Positions 40,484 through 50,243 are shown, numbered from the stretch's first letter. The stretch: DNA of 64,000 nucleotides from Streptomyces sp. NBC_01478 (GCF_036227225.1 NZ_CP109444.1:2647501-2711500); one strand, 5' to 3'. The notes: generated by a model not told the origin, from the sequence alone. Made by a program: numbers and translations.

Positions 40484-43400
40484 CCTTCGACACGCTGCTG
40501 ATCGCCAACCGGGGCGAGATCGCCGTCCGCATCATCCGCACCGCCCGCGAACTCGGCCTGCGCACGGTCGCCGTGTACTCCGACGCCGACCGCTCGGCAC
40601 CCCACGTACGGCTCGCCGACGAGGCGGTACGGCTCGGCCCGGCACCGGCCAAAGAGTCGTACCTGGACGCCGACCTGGTGCTCAAGGCGGCGAAGGACAC
40701 CGGCGCGGGCGCGATCCACCCCGGCTACGGCTTCCTCTCCGAGGACGCGGCCTTCGCCCGCCGCTGCGAGGACGCCGGGATCGTGTTCGTCGGCCCGACG
40801 CCCGCCCAACTGGAACTGTTCGGCGCCAAACACACCGCACGGGCGGCAGCCGAAGCGGCGAACGTCCAACTGGCGCCGGGAACCGGCCTGTTGGCAGACC
40901 TGACCGAGGCACTCGCCCAGGCCACGCTCATCGGCTACCCCCTCATGCTCAAGGCGACCGGCGGAGGCGGCGGTATCGGCATGTCGGCATGTCGCTCCGC
41001 CGACGAACTGACCGAGTCCTGGGAGCGGGTGCAGCGCGTAGCCGCCGCCTCCTTCTCCTCGGCCGGTGTCTTCCTGGAACGCCTCGTCGAGCACGCCCGC
41101 CATGTCGAGGTACAGGTCTTCGGCGACGGCGAGGGCAGGGTCGTCACCTTCGGCGACCGCGACTGCTCCCTCCAGCGCCGCAACCAGAAGGTGGTGGAGG
41201 AGGCCCCCGCCCCGGGCCTGCCCGATGCCATCCGCACCCAACTGGCCGCCTCCGCACGCGACTTGTGCGCCTCGGTCGGCTACCGCTCCGCCGGAACCGT
41301 CGAGTTCGTCTACGACGCCGCCCGCGAGGAGGCCTACTTCCTGGAGGTCAACACCCGTCTCCAGGTGGAACATCCGGTCACCGAGGAGATCTACGGCGTC
41401 GACCTGGTCGCCTGGATGCTGCGCCTGGCCCGCGGCGAGACCGACGTCGTGAGCGAACCCGGCACCCCGCGCGGCCACGCCGTCGAGGCCCGCGTCTACG
41501 CCGAGGACCCGTCCCGCGAACACCGGCCCAGCGCGGGCCTGTTGACCCGGGTCGAGTTCCCGCAGGGGGTGCGCGTCGACGGCTGGGTGGAGACGGGCAC
41601 CGAGGTGACGACGTCGTACGACCCGATGCTCGCGAAGGTCATCGCGTACGGCTCCGACCGCGCCCACGCGCTCCAGCGGCTCGACGAGGCGCTGGCCCGC
41701 ACCCGCGTGGACGGCATCGAGACGAACCTCGGCCTGGTCCGGGCGGCGCTCGCGGAGCCGGACTTCCGTACGGCCACCCACTCCACGGCGACCCTCGCCG
41801 GCGTCACCGACCCCACTTCCCGCATCGAGATCGTCGCGGGCGGCACCCTCACCACGGTCCAGGACTGGCCGGGCCGCACCGGCTACTGGCAGGTCGGCGT
41901 GCCTCCGTGCGGCCCGATGGACGACCTCTCCTTCCGCCTCGGCAACCGCGCGCTCGGCAACGAGGAGGGCACGCCCGGCCTCGAATGCACCCTCCAGGGA
42001 CCGACGTTGAGGTTCACCCACGCCACCACCGTGTGCGTGACGGGCGCCCCGGCACCGGTGACGGTCGACGGCACCCCGGTCCCGCAATGGGAGCCGGTGA
42101 CGGTGCCCGCGGGCGCGGTCCTGGAGATCGGCGCCCCGGCCCAACACGGCCTGCGCACCTACGTGTTGTTCGCGGGCGGCCTGGCCGTACCCGCCTTCCT
42201 GGGCAGCGCGAGCACCTTCACCCTGGGCCGCTTCGGCGGCCACGGCGGCCGGGCGCTGCGCACCGGTGACGTCCTGCACGGCGGCACGGTCACCGAGGGC
42301 ACGCCGGTGCCACCCGCCGACCGCCCGGCCCTCGGCGCCGTATGGGAGGTGGCGGCGGTCGAAGGGCCGCACGCGGCACCGGAGTTCTTCACCGAGGACG
42401 ACATCCACGACTTCTACGCGGCCGACTGGAAAGTCCACTTCAACTCGGCGCGCACCGGCGTCCGGCTGGTCGGCCCGAAGCCCCGCTGGGCCCGCACCGA
42501 CGGTGGCGAGGCGGGCCTGCACCCGTCCAACATCCACGACACCCCGTACTCGGTCGGCGCCGTCGACTACACGGGCGACATGCCGGTCCTGCTCGGCCCG
42601 GACGGCCCGTCCCTCGGCGGCTTCGTCTGCCCGGCGACGGTCATCAGCCAAGAGCGCTGGAAACTGGGCCAGTTCAGGCCGGGCGACACGGTCCGCTTCG
42701 TCCCGGTGAACGTCGACGGCTCGCCCCGCCCCGACATCGTGGACGGCGGAATCCTTGCCCGGGACGGAGACGTCACCTTCCGCCGCAGCGGCGACGACAA
42801 CCTCCTGGTCGAATTCGGCCCCATGCAACTGGACTTGGCGCAGCGCATGCGGGTCCACGCCCTGATGGAGGCGGTCGCCGAGGCCGACTTCGAAGGCGTC
42901 ACGGACCTCACCCCCGGCATCCGCTCCCTCCAGATCCAGACGGACCCGACCCGCCTCCCCCAATCCCAACTCCTCACCTCCGTACGGGAGATAGCGGCGG
43001 CACTCCCGCCCACCGACCAACTCATCGTCCCCTCCCGCACGGTCCACCTCCCCCTCTCCTGGGACGACCCGGCCACCCGCGAGGCCATCGCCCGCTATAT
43101 GGCCGGCGTTCGCGACGACGCCCCCTGGTGCCCCTGGAACATCGAGTTCATCCGCCGCGTCAACGGCCTGGACTCGGTCGAGGACGTCTACGGCACGGTC
43201 TTCGACGCCGAATACCTCGTACTCGGCCTGGGAGACGTCTACTTGGGCGCCCCGGTGGCCACACCACTCGACCCCCGACACCGCCTGGTGACGACGAAGT
43301 ACAACCCGGCCCGCACCTGGACGGCCGAGAACTCGGTCGGCATCGGCGGGGCATACCTCTGCATCTACGGCATGGAGGGCCCCGGCGGCTACCAGTTCGT

Positions 43401-43989
43401 GGGCCGTACGACCCAGGTGTGGTCGGGCTGGCAGCAGCGCGGCGCGTTCGAGCAGGGCTCCCCCTGGCTCCTTCGCTTCTTCGACCGCATCAAGTGGTAC
43501 CCGGTGGAGCCGGACGAACTCCTGGAACTCCGGGCCGACATCATCTCCGGCCGCTTCGTCCCGCGCATCGAGGAGGGCACGTTCTCGCTCGCCGAGTACG
43601 AGGCGTTCCTCGCCGAACACGCCGAGTCCATCGGAGAGTTCAGGTCCCGCCAGCAGACCGCGTTCGGCGCGGAACGCGATGCCTGGGAGGCGGCGGGCGA
43701 GTTCACCCGCGCTGAGGCGGCAGCGGCCCCGGCACCACCTCAGGCCGAGGTGACGATCCCGGCGGGCGGCCGCCTGGTGGAGGCCGAATTCGCGGCGTCC
43801 GTCTGGCAGTTGAACGTGGAGCCGGGCGACGAGGTGACGGCCGGCCAACCCCTCCTGGCCCTGGAGGCGATGAAAATGGAATCCAGGGTGCACGCCCCGA
43901 TGGCAGGCGTGGTGACCGAGATCCTGGCCAGGCCGGGCGACCAGGTGGAAGCGGGAACGGCGCTGCTCGTCCTCGCCCCCGCAAGCTGA
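40480..43989 (+). CDS. Biotin-dependent urea/guanidine carboxylase
   Basis: Single-chain carboxylase of 1169 residues. Biotin carboxylase at 1-445 (LIANRGEIAVRIIRTARELG, ATP-grasp loop GGGGIGM, HARHVEVQVFGDG, EVNTRLQVEHPVTEEIYG). The carboxyltransferase region is at about 450-1090, with the AHS1/AHS2-type halves (PGRTGYWQVGVPPCGPMDD; HPSNIHDTPYS). The biotinyl domain at the end has acceptor Lys1132 in LEAMKMESR. Residue 696 is Asp in GAVDYTGD where, as I recall, eukaryotic urea carboxylases have Asn that binds urea; Asp favours guanidine. Product is N-carboxyurea or carboxyguanidine, passed to the neighbours. Needs BirA biotinylation from elsewhere. Confidence 0.94.
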   Translation: MTFDTLLIANRGEIAVRIIRTARELGLRTVAVYSDADRSAPHVRLADEAVRLGPAPAKESYLDADLVLKAAKDTGAGAIHPGYGFLSEDAAFARRCEDAGIVFVGPTPAQLELFGAKHTARAAAEAANVQLAPGTGLLADLTEALAQATLIGYPLMLKATGGGGGIGMSACRSADELTESWERVQRVAAASFSSAGVFLERLVEHARHVEVQVFGDGEGRVVTFGDRDCSLQRRNQKVVEEAPAPGLPDAIRTQLAASARDLCASVGYRSAGTVEFVYDAAREEAYFLEVNTRLQVEHPVTEEIYGVDLVAWMLRLARGETDVVSEPGTPRGHAVEARVYAEDPSREHRPSAGLLTRVEFPQGVRVDGWVETGTEVTTSYDPMLAKVIAYGSDRAHALQRLDEALARTRVDGIETNLGLVRAALAEPDFRTATHSTATLAGVTDPTSRIEIVAGGTLTTVQDWPGRTGYWQVGVPPCGPMDDLSFRLGNRALGNEEGTPGLECTLQGPTLRFTHATTVCVTGAPAPVTVDGTPVPQWEPVTVPAGAVLEIGAPAQHGLRTYVLFAGGLAVPAFLGSASTFTLGRFGGHGGRALRTGDVLHGGTVTEGTPVPPADRPALGAVWEVAAVEGPHAAPEFFTEDDIHDFYAADWKVHFNSARTGVRLVGPKPRWARTDGGEAGLHPSNIHDTPYSVGAVDYTGDMPVLLGPDGPSLGGFVCPATVISQERWKLGQFRPGDTVRFVPVNVDGSPRPDIVDGGILARDGDVTFRRSGDDNLLVEFGPMQLDLAQRMRVHALMEAVAEADFEGVTDLTPGIRSLQIQTDPTRLPQSQLLTSVREIAAALPPTDQLIVPSRTVHLPLSWDDPATREAIARYMAGVRDDAPWCPWNIEFIRRVNGLDSVEDVYGTVFDAEYLVLGLGDVYLGAPVATPLDPRHRLVTTKYNPARTWTAENSVGIGGAYLCIYGMEGPGGYQFVGRTTQVWSGWQQRGAFEQGSPWLLRFFDRIKWYPVEPDELLELRADIISGRFVPRIEEGTFSLAEYEAFLAEHAESIGEFRSRQQTAFGAERDAWEAAGEFTRAEAAAAPAPPQAEVTIPAGGRLVEAEFAASVWQLNVEPGDEVTAGQPLLALEAMKMESRVHAPMAGVVTEILARPGDQVEAGTALLVLAPAS

Positions 43990-44009
43990 ACCGCAAGGAG
44001 CAACAAAAG

Positions 44010-45662
44010 ATGTCGATGACCGTGTCCCGAGTCCGCGCCGCCTACGCCCGCATCGAGGCAGTGGACCGCCCCGAGATCTGGATCGACCTGCGCCCGCAGC
44101 CGGAGGTCGAGCAAGAGGCACAGGCCCTGGACGAACGACTGTCGGCGGGCGAGCAACTCCCGCTCGCGGGCCGCCTGTTCGCGGCGAAGGGCAACATAGA
44201 CGTCCAGGGCCTCCCGACGACGGCGGGCTGCCCGTCGTACGCCTACGAACCGGAGACCGACGCCCCGGTGGTGGCCCGTCTCCGCGCGGCCGGCGCGATC
44301 GTGCTCGGCACGACGAACCTCGACCAGTTCGCCACGGGCCTGGTCGGCACCCGCTCCCCCTACGGCGCGGTCCGCAACGCCCACGACCCGGCGCGGATCA
44401 GCGGCGGCTCCAGCGCCGGTTCGGCCGTCGCCGTGGCCCTGGGCATCGTCGACTTCGCCCTCGGCACGGACACGGCGGGCTCGGGCCGGGTGCCCGCCGC
44501 CTTCAACGGCATCGTCGGCCTCAAGCCCACCAAGGGCCTGGTCCCCACGGAGGGCGTGGTCCCGGCCTGCGCCTCGATCGACTGCGTGACGGTCTTCGCC
44601 CGCACCCTCCCGGAGGCGGAGCAGGCCCTGTCCTTCATGGCCTCTCCACCGGACCGGGACCTCCCGCCCCTCCCCCAGCGCGCGCCGGGCCCGTGGCGCG
44701 TCGCGGTGGCGGCACGGGACGACCTGGGCGAGCTGGACGAGGGCTGGGCGGAGGCGTACGACGCGGCGGTGGAGCGGCTCAGGGGCGCGGGCGCCGAGAT
44801 CCGCACCCTGGACCTCACCCCCTTCACCGAGGCGGCGGCGATGCTCTACCAGGGGGCGTTCGTGGCCGAGCGCTACACAGCGGTAGGAGCCTTTGTCGAC
44901 AAGGCGATCGCATCCGGCTCGGAGGACCTGGACCCCACGGTCGCGGGCATCATCACCCGAGCCCGAGACATCCCGGCCCACCAGTTGTACGCGGACCAGG
45001 ACCGCCTGGACGCCCTACGAGCCCGGGCCCTCGCCGAACTGGCCGACGCGGACGCCCTGTTGCTCCCGACGACCCCGGGTCACCCGACCCTGGCCGAGGT
45101 GGCCGCCGACCCCCTGGGCGCAAACGCCCGCCTGGGCCGCTTCACCAACTCCACGAACCTCTTCGACCTGGCAGCGGTGGCAGTCCCGTCGGGCGAGGTG
45201 AACGGACTCCCCTTCGGCGTGATGCTGATCGGCCCGGCATTCACGGACGACCGCCTGGCGCAGATCTCCCGCGACCTGAACCCGGAGACCTACATCGCCG
45301 TAGTCGGCGCCCACCTGACGGGCCAGCCCCTGAACCCCCAACTCCTGTCCCTGGGAGCTCACTTGGACCGCACGACCACAACGGCCCCGGTCTACCGCCT
45401 ACACACCCTCGCCACGACCCCGCCGAAGCCGGGCTTGGTGCGCGTGGGCGAGGGAGGGGCATCGATCGAGGCAGAAGTATGGCGCCTACCGGCAGAGGGC
45501 TTGGGCCGCCTACTGACCGCACTCCCCCGCCCAATGACCTTGGGCAGCGTGGAGTTGACAGACGGCACAAGCGTCCCGGGCTTCCTCTGCGAGCCAGGTG
45601 CGCTGTCCAACGCCGAGGACATCACAAGCTACGGCGGCTGGCGAAACTACATGAGCTCTTGA
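44010..45662 (+). CDS. atzF: Allophanate hydrolase
   Basis: Amidase-signature enzyme of 550 residues hydrolysing allophanate to ammonia and CO2. The catalytic triad is Lys60 (AAKGNIDVQG), Ser134 (GGSSAGSAV) and Ser158 (TDTAGSGRVPA); the spacings of 74 and 24 equal those of AtzF as I remember. The C-terminal domain at about 430-550 (VVGAHLTGQPLNPQL and FLCEPGALSNAEDIT) is the AtzF/DUR1-type decarboxylating domain. It is the last gene, 20 bp after the carboxylase, with AAGGAG before the ATG. It finishes the pathway whichever nitrogen compound enters. Confidence 0.94.
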   Translation: MSMTVSRVRAAYARIEAVDRPEIWIDLRPQPEVEQEAQALDERLSAGEQLPLAGRLFAAKGNIDVQGLPTTAGCPSYAYEPETDAPVVARLRAAGAIVLGTTNLDQFATGLVGTRSPYGAVRNAHDPARISGGSSAGSAVAVALGIVDFALGTDTAGSGRVPAAFNGIVGLKPTKGLVPTEGVVPACASIDCVTVFARTLPEAEQALSFMASPPDRDLPPLPQRAPGPWRVAVAARDDLGELDEGWAEAYDAAVERLRGAGAEIRTLDLTPFTEAAAMLYQGAFVAERYTAVGAFVDKAIASGSEDLDPTVAGIITRARDIPAHQLYADQDRLDALRARALAELADADALLLPTTPGHPTLAEVAADPLGANARLGRFTNSTNLFDLAAVAVPSGEVNGLPFGVMLIGPAFTDDRLAQISRDLNPETYIAVVGAHLTGQPLNPQLLSLGAHLDRTTTTAPVYRLHTLATTPPKPGLVRVGEGGASIEAEVWRLPAEGLGRLLTALPRPMTLGSVELTDGTSVPGFLCEPGALSNAEDITSYGGWRNYMSS

Positions 45663-45679
45663 GGAACGCAGGGCCCACC

Positions 45680-45740
45680 CCCTAGGGGCGCGGGGAACTG
45701 CGCGACCAGCCACAACGCACCCGCACCCGCCAACGAACCC
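45680..45740. repeat. Interspersed Streptomyces intergenic repeat, copy B
   Basis: Compact form of the repeat at 4483-4565: CCTAGGGGCGCGGGG, a short ACTGCGC, then GCGACCAGCCACAACG and the CCCGCACCCG block. It lies exactly between the convergent atzF and helY stop codons; a GCGC/GCGC hairpin within it could serve as a two-way terminator. Confidence 0.75.
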
Positions 45741-48560
45741 TCACCCCACCGACGAGTAGGCCACAACCCCCCGCAACAACAACTCAACAGCCTTCCGCGC
45801 ATTCTTGGCCACGGTGGACGACGCCTCGCCCCCAGTAACCGGCGCCGCAGCAGAAATCTGCCCCAACACATCGATCACCTGCTTACACCACCGAACAAAG
45901 TCCCCGGCCGGCATCTCAACCTCCCGAAGCACCTCGTCCAACCCCTTCCCACTGGCCCACATATACGCGGCCCAGGCAAACCCGAGATCAGGCTCCCGCT
46001 GCCCGACCCCCTCGGTCTGAGTGATCCGGAAGTCCTCCTCGAGCGCATCGAGCCGCCCCCAGATCCGCACCATCTCCCCCAGCGCGGCCTTCGCCGCACC
46101 GGACGGCACCTTGGGAACCGTCGCATCGTCACTGACCCGCGCCTCGAATACCAACGCCGAGACACACGCGGCGAGTTCGGCAGGAGCAAGCCCCTCCCAG
46201 ACACCCTCCCGCAGACACTCACTGGCCAGCAGATCGAGCTCGCCGTACAGCCGGGCCAGCCGCTTGCCGTGCTCGGTGACCTCGTTGCCCCGCAGATAAC
46301 CGAGTTCGGTCAGCAGCGCGACGATCCGGTCGAAGGTCCGGGCGATCGTGTTCGTCCGCCCCTCGATCCGCCGCTCCAACTGCGTGGTGTCCCGCTGCAG
46401 CCGGTGATACCGCTCGGCCCAACGCGCATGGTCCTCACGGTCGTTGCACCCATGACACGGATGCGCCCGGATCGCCGTACGCAACTGCGCGATCTCGCGG
46501 TCGTCCGCGGCCTGCGAACGCTGCTTGCGGGCCCGCTCCGGCGGAATGTGCCCGGCCTTGGTGCGCAGCGCGGAGGCCAGGTCCCGACGGGACTGCGGGG
46601 AACGGGCGTTGAAGGTCTTCGGGATCCGCATCCGGTCCAACGCCTCGACGGGGACGGGGAAGTCCATCGACGCGAGCCGCTTGACCTGCCGCTCGACGGT
46701 CAGGACCAGCGGCCGCGGCCCGTCGTGCTGCTCGAAGCCGCGATGGCCGTTGGACCGCCCGGCAGGCAGTCCCGGGTCCAACACCAGTGCCAGACCGGCG
46801 TACTTGCCGGTCGGGACATGGATGATGTCCCCCGGCTTGAGCTTCTCCAGCGCGACGGCGGACTCGGCACGCCGTAGCGCCACGCCCTGCCGGGCCAGCT
46901 CGGTCTCGCGGTCCTTGAGCTCACGGCGCAGCCGCATGTAGTCGTCGAAGTCGCCCAAGTGGCAGGTCATGGAGTCCTTGTAGCCCTCCAGGCCCTCCTC
47001 GTTGCGCTGCACCTGCTTCGAGATCCCGACGACCGACCGGTCCGCCTGGAACTGCGCGAAGGACGTCTCCAGCAGCTCCCGCGAACGGTGCCGCCCGAAC
47101 TGGTCGACGAGGTTGACCGCCATGTTGTACGACGGCTTGAAGCTGGAGCGCAGCGGATACGTACGGGTGCCGGCCAGTCCCGCGAGGTGCTCGGGACTGA
47201 TCCCGCGCTGCCACAGCACGACGGCATGGCCCTCGACGTCGATACCTCGGCGCCCGGCCCGACCCGTCAACTGGGTGTACTCGCCGGGGGTGATGTCGGC
47301 ATGCTGCTCGCCGTTCCACTTGACGAGCTTCTCCAACACCACCGAGCGCGCGGGCATGTTGATGCCGAGCGCCAGGGTCTCCGTGGCGAACACGGCCTTG
47401 ACGAGCCCGCGCAGGAACAGCTCCTCCACGACCTCCTTGAACGTCGGCAGCATGCCCGCGTGATGGGCCGCGATCCCGCGCTCCAGGCCTTCCAGCCACT
47501 CGTAGTACCCGAGGACATGCAGGTCCTCGTTCGGAATGGACGCCGTGCGCTCCTCGACGAGCGCGCGCACCTTCTCCCGCGCCTCGTCGTCGTTGAGCCG
47601 CAGCCCGGCGTACAGACACTGCTGTACGGCGGCCTCGCAGGCGGCGCGGCTGAAGATGAAGGTGATGGCGGGCAGCAGGTCTTCGTTGTCCAGCCGCTCG
47701 ATGACCTCGGGGCGTCCCGGGGTCCACACCCGCGAACGCGATCTGCGCTCCCGCTCCCGGTCGGCCTCGCGCATCGCACGGCCGCGTCTGCGGTCCTGGT
47801 ACGACGGGCGCTGCGCCTCCATGCGGGCCAGGCGCGCGAGGTCGGGGTTGACGGCCTTCTTGTTGCCCTCGCCCTCCTCGAACAGGTCGTACATCCGCCG
47901 CCCGGCGAGCACGTGCTGGAACAGCGGCACGGGCCGGTGCTCGGAGACGATCACCTCGGTGTCGCCGCGGACGGTGTCGAGCCAGTCGCCGAACTCCTCG
48001 GCGTTCGACACCGTCGCCGACAGCGAGACCAGGGTCACCGACTCGGGGAGGTGGATGATCACCTCTTCCCATACGGCGCCGCGGAAGCGGTCGGAGAGGT
48101 AGTGCACCTCGTCCATGACCACGTAGCCGAGGCCGAGGAGGGTCTGCGAACCGGCGTACAGCATGTTGCGCAGCACCTCGGTGGTCATGACGACCACCGG
48201 CGCTTCGGAGTTGACGCTGTTGTCGCCGGTGAGCAGGCCGACCTTGTCCGCGCCGTAACGGCGGCACAGGTCGGCGTACTTCTGGTTCGACAGCGCCTTG
48301 ATCGGGGTCGTGTAGAAGCACTTCTTGCCCTGCTGGAGGGCGAGGTGGACGGCGAACTCGCCGACGATCGTCTTGCCGGAGCCGGTGGGCGCCGCGACCA
48401 GCACGCCCTTCCCCGCTTCGAGCGCCTGGCAGGCCTCGATCTGGAAGGGGTCGAGACCGAAGTCGTACATCTCGCGGAAGCCCGCGAGCGCGGTGGCCTG
48501 CTCGGCTGCCCGCAGGCGGGCTGCCGCGTACCGCTCGGCCGGGGAGAGGTCCTCTGTCAT
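45741..48560 (-). CDS. helY: Ski2/Mtr4-like DEVH RNA helicase (HelY)
   Basis: ATP-dependent RNA helicase of 939 residues. Motif I APTGSGKTIVGEF, motif Ia TTPIKALSNQK, motif II VVMDEVHYLSD, motif III SLSATVSN, motif V TETLALGINMPAR and motif VI QLTGRAGRRGID are all present. The C-terminal third has the DSHCT-type domain of Ski2/Mtr4 proteins and an insertion with a Cys-rich HPCHGCNDREDHARW. In mycobacteria helY lies next to tatC as here. Probable role in RNA turnover or rRNA processing. ATG 48560 is the first sensible start (MTEDLSPAERYAAAR). Confidence 0.93.
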   Translation of the reverse strand: MTEDLSPAERYAAARLRAAEQATALAGFREMYDFGLDPFQIEACQALEAGKGVLVAAPTGSGKTIVGEFAVHLALQQGKKCFYTTPIKALSNQKYADLCRRYGADKVGLLTGDNSVNSEAPVVVMTTEVLRNMLYAGSQTLLGLGYVVMDEVHYLSDRFRGAVWEEVIIHLPESVTLVSLSATVSNAEEFGDWLDTVRGDTEVIVSEHRPVPLFQHVLAGRRMYDLFEEGEGNKKAVNPDLARLARMEAQRPSYQDRRRGRAMREADRERERRSRSRVWTPGRPEVIERLDNEDLLPAITFIFSRAACEAAVQQCLYAGLRLNDDEAREKVRALVEERTASIPNEDLHVLGYYEWLEGLERGIAAHHAGMLPTFKEVVEELFLRGLVKAVFATETLALGINMPARSVVLEKLVKWNGEQHADITPGEYTQLTGRAGRRGIDVEGHAVVLWQRGISPEHLAGLAGTRTYPLRSSFKPSYNMAVNLVDQFGRHRSRELLETSFAQFQADRSVVGISKQVQRNEEGLEGYKDSMTCHLGDFDDYMRLRRELKDRETELARQGVALRRAESAVALEKLKPGDIIHVPTGKYAGLALVLDPGLPAGRSNGHRGFEQHDGPRPLVLTVERQVKRLASMDFPVPVEALDRMRIPKTFNARSPQSRRDLASALRTKAGHIPPERARKQRSQAADDREIAQLRTAIRAHPCHGCNDREDHARWAERYHRLQRDTTQLERRIEGRTNTIARTFDRIVALLTELGYLRGNEVTEHGKRLARLYGELDLLASECLREGVWEGLAPAELAACVSALVFEARVSDDATVPKVPSGAAKAALGEMVRIWGRLDALEEDFRITQTEGVGQREPDLGFAWAAYMWASGKGLDEVLREVEMPAGDFVRWCKQVIDVLGQISAAAPVTGGEASSTVAKNARKAVELLLRGVVAYSSVG

Positions 48561-48634
48561 CGTGCTTTCGAGCGTACCGGGCGCCACTGACAACAGGACG
48601 ATCATTATCCGTTCCCACGAGTCCTCCACACACG

Positions 48635-48671
48635 GAGACCGGCCGCCCGCGCTGCGGGAACGGCCGGTCTC
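48635..48671 (-). terminator. Terminator between tatC and helY
   Basis: 11-bp perfect stem, GAGACCGGCCG (48635-48645) with CGGCCGGTCTC (48661-48671), 15-nt loop; 20 bp past the tatC stop. No T tract. Confidence 0.8.
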
Positions 48672-48691
48672 GGCGGAGATCGGGAAGGTGA

Positions 48692-49654
48692 TCAGGTCAC
48701 GTCGTCATAGCCGTTGACCCGGTCGGAACCCGTGCCGCTCGCCTGCTCGGGCAGGGCCGCCCGGCCGGCCGAGACGGTCTCGACGTCGCCGATGTCCTCG
48801 GGGGTGAGGTCCAGGTCCGATGCCTCGTCGTCGCCCGGTCCCGCCGCGTCACGGCGGCGCTTGCGCCGGTCGTTGAGCAGCGAGAAGACGACCGCGCCGA
48901 AGTACAGCACCCAGATCGGCCCGGCCAGGGCCAGCATGGTCAGCGGGTCGGTACTGGGGGTGGCGACGGCCGCGAAGACCGTGATGCCGAGAATCATGGC
49001 GCGCCACCAGCTCAGCATCCGCTTGCCGGTCAGCGCACCCGTGAGGTTGAGCATGATCAGCAGCAGGGGCAGCTCGAACGAGAGGCCGAAGACCAGCACC
49101 ATGCGTGTGACCAGGTCGAGCAGGTCGTCGAGCGGCAGCAGGTTGTTGACGTCCTTGGGCGTGAAGCCGATCAGGACCTGTGCCGTGGTGGGCAGCACCC
49201 GGTAGGCGAAGTAGGCGCCACCGAGGAACAGCGGGACTCCGGTGCCGACGAAGGCGAGCGCGTACTTCTTCTCGTTCTTGTGCAGGCCGGGGGCGACGAA
49301 ACCCCAGAGCTGGTACAGCCAGACCGGGGAGGCCAGGACGACACCGGCCATCAAGGACACCTTCAACGCCAGCGTGAACGGCGTCAGCAGACCGTTGATC
49401 GTGATCTGCGCACACGGCTGGGACGTCTTGGACGCCCTCGACAGCTCCTCGAAGTTCTGGGAGCAACCGACCGAGTGCAACACCGGCTTGGTGATGATGT
49501 TGACGATGTCGTTGTAGAAGAAGGCGGCCACGCAGGTCACCACGATGATGGCGAGCATCGCCTTCGCGAGCCGGTTGCGCAGCTCGCGCAGATGGTCCGC
49601 GAGTGGCATCCGCCCCTCGGGGTCCTTCTCCTTCGTGCGGGCAGACTTAGGCAA
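48692..49654 (-). CDS. tatC: Sec-independent protein translocase TatC
   Basis: Twin-arginine translocase core of 320 residues that binds the RR signal peptide and recruits TatA/TatB. Six helices are seen, with the N-terminal motif MPLADHLRELRNRLAKA, then LWGFVAPGLHKNEKK and SFELPLLLIMLNLTGAL. Two cysteines lie in the first external loop (VGCSQN and QPCAQI). A charged cytoplasmic tail of about 65 residues follows. It starts at TTG 49654 with GAGG upstream; the next in-frame ATG would cut the conserved N-terminus. It lies downstream of tatA; tatB is not in this window. Confidence 0.96.
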   Translation of the reverse strand: MPKSARTKEKDPEGRMPLADHLRELRNRLAKAMLAIIVVTCVAAFFYNDIVNIITKPVLHSVGCSQNFEELSRASKTSQPCAQITINGLLTPFTLALKVSLMAGVVLASPVWLYQLWGFVAPGLHKNEKKYALAFVGTGVPLFLGGAYFAYRVLPTTAQVLIGFTPKDVNNLLPLDDLLDLVTRMVLVFGLSFELPLLLIMLNLTGALTGKRMLSWWRAMILGITVFAAVATPSTDPLTMLALAGPIWVLYFGAVVFSLLNDRRKRRRDAAGPGDDEASDLDLTPEDIGDVETVSAGRAALPEQASGTGSDRVNGYDDVT

Positions 49655-49702
49655 CCCACGTCCTCATCTCGTGCGGCAGGCCGAGGGGGTCCCGGCCCTG
49701 CG

Positions 49703-49984
49703 TCAGCGCTTGGTCGTGTCCGACGGCTCGGTGACGGGACGCGCACTGGTCACGTCGCCGGGAGCTGCCTGGATGGTGCGCTGCACGGACTCGTCGGTGT
49801 TCGGCGGGCCGGCCGGGGCGGGGGTGCTGTTGCCCTCTTCCTTCATCGCCTTGGCTTCGCTCTTCAGGATGCGAGCGGACTTGCCGAGCGAGCGGGCCAT
49901 GTCCGGAAGCTTCTTCGCGCCGAACAGGAGCACGATGACGACGAGGATGAGAATGATCTCGGGAGCTCCGAGCCTTCCGAACAT
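49703..49984 (-). CDS. tatA: Sec-independent protein translocase TatA
   Basis: Pore-forming Tat subunit of 93 residues: one N-terminal helix (PEIILILVVIVLLFGAKKLP) with the FGAKKLP hinge, an amphipathic helix (DMARSLGKSARILKSEAKAM), then a disordered acidic/Thr tail. 48 bp upstream of tatC on the same strand. The leader contains a notable hairpin (50034-50053). Confidence 0.96.
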   Translation of the reverse strand: MFGRLGAPEIILILVVIVLLFGAKKLPDMARSLGKSARILKSEAKAMKEEGNSTPAPAGPPNTDESVQRTIQAAPGDVTSARPVTEPSDTTKR

Positions 49985-50033
49985 AAGTCTTTACCTTCTC
50001 ACCGAGGCGGCTGGGGTGGGGTGCTGTCCGATC

Positions 50034-50053
50034 GGTCGGACATCTGTCCGACC
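50034..50053. promoter_or_regulatory. Palindrome upstream of tatA
   Basis: GGTCGGAC, ATCT, GTCCGACC: an 8-bp perfect inverted repeat 50 bp upstream of the tatA ATG, preceded by a further GTCCGA giving a second overlapping palindrome (50026-50041). Operator or 5'-UTR hairpin; function unknown. Confidence 0.55.
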
Positions 50054-50243
50054 TTCGTGCTGCCAGCGATCGTAACGCTCAGGGGTAAACGCGAGGCAAT
50101 CCCTGTGCGTACTCCCGGTCCGCGCTCCGGGCCTCGTTATCCGGACCGCGATCAGCAGAGTACCCGCCTCCACCGACAACGTGACAGGGCAAAGCGACGC
50201 GAAGCGCATGAGGCGCGCAACTCACACCCAGCCCATATGTGAC

